Below, one piece after another: positions 32,811 to 35,833 of a stretch of 35,833 bases of DNA (within the stretch, counting starts at the first letter, position 1; each line of letters starts with the position of its first letter). The DNA lies in the NCBI GenBank assembly GCA_964371945.1, contig CAYJPA010000063.1, positions 1 to 35,833 on the forward strand, read 5' to 3'. Made by a program: the position numbers and the translations under genes. The stretch is from CAYJPA01 sp964371945. GTDB taxonomy: Bacteria; Chloroflexota; Chloroflexia; Thermomicrobiales; UBA6265. The notes under the pieces were generated by a model. That model did no database searches. It was not told the origin of the DNA and was given only the letters and a program-made list of their open reading frames with translations.

Positions 32811-33353
32811 ATGAGCGTGCCGCTACTCAGTGGCCGGCCTCTTCCACCGAAGACCGAGAAGGAAAAGGCCCGGAAACAGCAACGGCAGGAAGCCGCCGAT
32901 GCAATTCCGCCCGAGTTGCTAATGCGACGCGACAGCGCGGTTCGCTACGAACAAAACGGCCCGGTTTACGCGACTGACGGCAAAATCGGAGTGCTCAAAA
33001 AGGTCGTTGTTGACGAAAGCGCGGCCGAGGTCGTTGAGTTAATCATCCAGGTCGCCGGCGATGACCGGCTGGTACTGATTCCGCCGGACATCGTCGACAA
33101 ATCCTCGGGCAGCGCTCTCTTTTTGGCGATCAATCGCGTTCAATTCGCGGAGCGAGCTGCAGCGGGCCCACAATACGTCAAGGGGCATTTCGCCAAAGCG
33201 GACCTCAAATCGTTGCTGAAGAGAGATCGAAAGAACACCGCGAACAATCCGAAGCGATCGGTCGCCGATGCCGGTACCGACTACATCGAGACTCCCGTTT
33301 CGTCACCTCTTGATCGCCTTTCCCGTCCACAGGGCACAGTTGCCGCGGACTAG
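32811..33353 (+). CDS. PRC-barrel domain protein
   Basis: 180 residues from ATG 32811 ('MSVPLLSGRPLPP'); the frame opens at 32736 but overlaps the previous gene and lacks family character there. A basic N-terminus ('KTEKEKARKQQRQEAADAIP') precedes a PRC-barrel-like beta domain ('YEQNGPVYATDGKIGVLKKV', 'VVELIIQVAGDDRLVLIPPD'), the small barrel known from RimM and photosynthetic reaction centre H. The C-terminal 50 residues are charged and probably disordered. It is likely cytosolic and protein- or RNA-binding. It follows the DUF1002 gene by 61 bases and is probably cotranscribed. Confidence 0.75.
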   Translation: MSVPLLSGRPLPPKTEKEKARKQQRQEAADAIPPELLMRRDSAVRYEQNGPVYATDGKIGVLKKVVVDESAAEVVELIIQVAGDDRLVLIPPDIVDKSSGSALFLAINRVQFAERAAAGPQYVKGHFAKADLKSLLKRDRKNTANNPKRSVADAGTDYIETPVSSPLDRLSRPQGTVAAD

Positions 33354-33477
33354 CGACCGCACTTCACCAGGCACCGTACAATTGGCGCCGGATCGAGATC
33401 TCGCGAAACGATCTCGGACGCGTTCTGTGCCGCGAGTCGCGCGCTCCTCATCGATCTGAAGTGTAGAGGGGAAATAG

Positions 33478-34653
33478 ATGGATCGTTGTCCAAATTGCGG
33501 ATCGTCCGTTAGGGTTGGCGCAAAGTTCTGCACAACGTGCGGATTCCGGCTCCCAGTCCAACCCCCACCACAATCAGAACATGCGCACGCTCGATCACCG
33601 TTCGACACGACATCGACCTCTTACGTTTCGAGCCGCTGGCCAACCGCCGGCACCCCTGCCGATCCTCCCGAACCGGTAGCAGCGGTAGAACCTCTCGATC
33701 CGGCTCCGGAAGAACCAACCGCGGAGGTGATCTATGAACCGGCGTCCGCTGAGCCAAGTGTCGAGGCTATTCCTGATTCGTCTGAACCGCTGCCATTCAC
33801 GGGCTGGCCGGCCTTTGGTTCCGGAACAGACAAGCTCTCCGAGTGGAGCGGCGGCATCGCCAGTGAGGCGTCCGAACCGGTGGCCACCGTCGATGATTCA
33901 GGCGAGATCAAATCGGTGGAAGAGGCGGTTTTTGCCTGGTCTGGCAGCTCGAGCAGCGAAGATGAATCAGCCGGGTCACATGACATCGCGGAGGCCTCCG
34001 AGCCGGATGAACAGATCCAGACCCCGGATGATTCGGAATCTGAATCCTGGATCGCCGCGATCGAGTCCGAATCCGAAGAGCCGGCCGCCTCGGTCGATGA
34101 AGCATTGATCGTCGCCGAGGGCGAATTACCGCTGGCGGGCGAGATCGACGAATCAGATGGCTTGGAAGCCGTAGCGAGTCTCGACGATGAATTCGATAGT
34201 CCTGAACTTGCTGATCTCGCGGAGCTCGACGGAGCTCCGGTACCGGCTGAAGCAACTGGTTCTGCCGGGTCAGGTATGGATGCCGCGTCATATCTCGCGG
34301 AGGACAGTCCAGTCGAGCGCGCGAAGCGGCTCGTTACCGAGCTCAACGAGCTCATGCCATTGTTGACTGGCGCCCGTGTTTCTGAACCTTCGGTTTCGAG
34401 TGAGGTCGCCGATGCGCTCGAGGCCAGTAGGGCCGATGGCGACACGGATGCCACCGCGTTCCAGTCGCTTCGAGCCGCGGTCGCCACCGCGCAAGCCCGG
34501 CCGCGCGACGTTGACGTCATGCTGGATCTCATTTCACGCGCGGACGCGATTGCCGCTGTGTTGAAGGCACACGACCGCTATGCCGCGGCCATCGACGTGG
34601 CCGTTTCCGAGCTGCGCCGCGAGAAAAAAGCCGGTCCAGAACCACGCTGGTGA
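33478..34653 (+). CDS. Zinc-ribbon protein with long acidic disordered region
   Basis: 391 residues; ATG 33478 has GAGGGG seven bases upstream. The first 23 residues form a zinc ribbon with Cys4/Cys7 and Cys18/Cys21 ('CPNCGSSVRVGAKFCTTCGF'). Residues about 30-280 are highly acidic and rich in Glu, Ser, Pro and Ala, almost without hydrophobic clusters, so they are probably disordered. The last ~110 residues are helical ('ERAKRLVTELNELMPLL', 'DVMLDLISRADAIAAVL', 'YAAAIDVAVSELRREKKAG'). No membrane segment. Such zinc-ribbon-plus-linker proteins often partner kinase- or FHA-type regulators in Chloroflexota, and a kinase-like gene follows here. Function unknown. Confidence 0.8.
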   Translation: MDRCPNCGSSVRVGAKFCTTCGFRLPVQPPPQSEHAHARSPFDTTSTSYVSSRWPTAGTPADPPEPVAAVEPLDPAPEEPTAEVIYEPASAEPSVEAIPDSSEPLPFTGWPAFGSGTDKLSEWSGGIASEASEPVATVDDSGEIKSVEEAVFAWSGSSSSEDESAGSHDIAEASEPDEQIQTPDDSESESWIAAIESESEEPAASVDEALIVAEGELPLAGEIDESDGLEAVASLDDEFDSPELADLAELDGAPVPAEATGSAGSGMDAASYLAEDSPVERAKRLVTELNELMPLLTGARVSEPSVSSEVADALEASRADGDTDATAFQSLRAAVATAQARPRDVDVMLDLISRADAIAAVLKAHDRYAAAIDVAVSELRREKKAGPEPRW

Positions 34654-34708
34654 CATGGATTCGGTGCAGAAAAACTGACCCGGCCTAACTGGGACGTTTG
34701 GATGATTC

Positions 34709-34737
34709 ACGAGCCTGAAGGAATCCGTCAGGCTCGT
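34709..34737 (+). terminator. Hairpin after the zinc-ribbon gene
   Basis: Perfect 10-base arms ACGAGCCTGA and TCAGGCTCGT with a 9-base loop, 55 bases after the zinc-ribbon stop and 67 bases before the next ATG. There is no T-run, so it may reduce rather than stop transcription into the following gene. Confidence 0.55.
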
Positions 34738-34804
34738 ATTCGTGGGTCGCTTCGTTTCTGCGGCCACTACGTTGTGTTGTCAAACGCTCGGAAGGTCGAT
34801 CACC

Positions 34805-35833
34805 ATGCCAGAGAGCGCGACCATCCTTAACGCGGTCAGCAATAACGCGGTTACCGTTCTCGGCTCCTTCGAGGCTGGTCCGCGGGTGTTCGATCGCCGA
34901 TCGACATCCGAGCCGGTAGCGACGATCGAAGTCATGGGATTGTCCGGCACGAGATTCGCTGGAACCAAAGGATTCGCCTCCTGCATCGTTCTCCCATCAA
35001 ACCAGCCCGGGCGAGTTCAAGAAGCACAGGTTGTCCTCGAGCGCATTCGGTCCCTTGCCGGCCCGGCGCTGGTGCCGGTTTTGGAGACCGGGATCGCCGG
35101 TCGTGTCGCCTTCGTAACTGAGGCAGCCGTTGACGGCGAGCGCTTGAGCAGTCGACTCGATCGACAAGGCAGATTCACTCCGCCACTCGTCGCAGTCGTC
35201 ATCGACGACATAGCGGCTGCATTCGACGCCGCGCACCAAATCGGCCTTCATCACGGCGCGATCTCGCCATTCTCAATTTGGATCGACGATCGAGATCACT
35301 GCCAAGTTGGTGGTTTCGGACTCGCGGGGCGGGGACTGGAGCTCGATCTCGAGCAACTATCCCGGCTCGCGATCGAGCTGCTCGCGGCATTACCAATCGA
35401 TGTGCCTTCGAACGAACCGCTCTCTTCGGATCGAGTACGCGGGCACATAAACGGACTTACCGAGCGAGCTGCATCCGCCATCGCGCGCGGGTTTTTGGCA
35501 CTGAGCGCCGGTGGGTATCAATCGGCTTCCGGCTTCGCGTCGTCGTTTCGTGCGGCAGTGGAGAGCTCGGCCCTGGATCTCGTCGCCGGAGCCTGGGAAG
35601 CGATCTCACGTGCAGATATCCAGATGGCAAAGCTTCTGGTTGAGATGGTGGCAGGGTACGATCCTGGAGCACAGGAACTACCACTGTTGCGACTCAAGCT
35701 CAACAACAATGGTTTTGGTGACCCCGCCTCGGCGGCAGCGCGGCTGGTTAGTGCTGCGACGGTACGGCTGCCGGATCACCTAGGCGCACATATCACATGT
35801 GGAGACGACCCAAACGCAGCCACATACCACTCC
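34805..35833 (+). CDS. Pseudokinase-like protein (partial, runs off the window)
   Basis: The frame from ATG 34805 stays open for 343 codons to the last base of the window, so the C-terminus is missing. Residues ~75-195 follow the layout of a serine/threonine kinase C-lobe: 'VVAVVIDDIAAAFDAAHQIG' as helix E, 'LHHGAISPFSIWIDDRD' as catalytic loop, 'CQVGGFGLAG' as the DFG position, 'LEQLSRLAIELLAAL' as helix F. Key residues are lost: HRD reads His-Gly-Ala (150-152), DFG reads Gly-Phe-Gly (170-172), and no VAIK lysine or glycine loop is evident. It should be catalytically dead. From about 230 onward it is helical, possibly repeat-like ('ISRADIQMAKLLVEMVAGYD'). A GGAAGG motif sits about ten bases upstream of the ATG. 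Confidence 0.7.
   Translation, partial: MPESATILNAVSNNAVTVLGSFEAGPRVFDRRSTSEPVATIEVMGLSGTRFAGTKGFASCIVLPSNQPGRVQEAQVVLERIRSLAGPALVPVLETGIAGRVAFVTEAAVDGERLSSRLDRQGRFTPPLVAVVIDDIAAAFDAAHQIGLHHGAISPFSIWIDDRDHCQVGGFGLAGRGLELDLEQLSRLAIELLAALPIDVPSNEPLSSDRVRGHINGLTERAASAIARGFLALSAGGYQSASGFASSFRAAVESSALDLVAGAWEAISRADIQMAKLLVEMVAGYDPGAQELPLLRLKLNNNGFGDPASAAARLVSAATVRLPDHLGAHITCGDDPNAATYHS

Noticed and set aside
1..35833. tRNA or rRNA genes, insertion sequences, prophage or conjugation modules
   Set aside because: No cloverleaf, rRNA segment, transposase, integrase or terminal inverted repeat was recognised on either strand.

Overview
The window looks like chromosomal DNA of a free-living, high-GC bacterium. 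The mix of genes (paired MoxR-type ATPase and VWA protein, nuclease-like domain fused to a phosphoribosyltransferase, three-part transhydrogenase, type I-beta DAHP synthase, SelB, DUF1002 and PRC-barrel proteins, many small secreted or zinc-ribbon proteins) suggests Chloroflexota, probably near Thermomicrobia. That placement is inference from gene content, not from a marker gene. No rRNA, tRNA, CRISPR array, transposase or phage gene was recognised.

Layout. 1-2300 is a decayed stretch: a frameshifted LuxR/MalT-type ATPase remnant, one small intact conserved gene, and a ferritin-like gene broken by one in-frame TAA. 2370-8118 is a minus-strand block: an enolase-superfamily enzyme, a secreted NTF2-like protein, and a MoxR ATPase-VWA pair. 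The ATPase frame carries a TGA followed by 48 coding-like codons. 8295-12561 holds a DNA methyltransferase, a VirB11-like ATPase pseudogene with an in-frame TAG, an MFS exporter, and a nuclease-like/HPRT-like fusion whose phosphoribosyltransferase catalytic residues are lost. 12562-13579 is non-coding and carries a 24-unit heptanucleotide tandem array. 13580-21246 is mostly minus-strand housekeeping: phospholipase-D-like protein, DinB-like protein, pntB-pntAb-pntAa, a hydantoinase-type amidohydrolase and superoxide dismutase.

22106-26382 is the best-organised operon. A consensus-like promoter leads to an apparently leaderless 48-codon leader peptide with a Phe/Tyr/Trp-rich run, then an attenuator-type terminator, then aroF (DAHP synthase), selB, a PIG-L deacetylase and a 30-residue membrane peptide. 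The last three genes are linked by 4-bp start/stop overlaps. The sequence reads as ribosome-mediated attenuation of the first step of aromatic amino-acid synthesis.

26597-31075 carries a lower-GC membrane glycosyltransferase, a DUF1989 protein and a chromate transporter. 31244-35833 is a plus-strand run of a DUF1002 secreted or anchored protein, a PRC-barrel protein, an acidic zinc-ribbon protein and a pseudokinase-like protein that runs off the window end.

The strongest candidates for something undescribed are the aroF leader/attenuator, the MoxR-ATPase UGA with its retained tail, the HPRT-like fusion stripped of catalytic residues, and the zinc-ribbon/pseudokinase pair.
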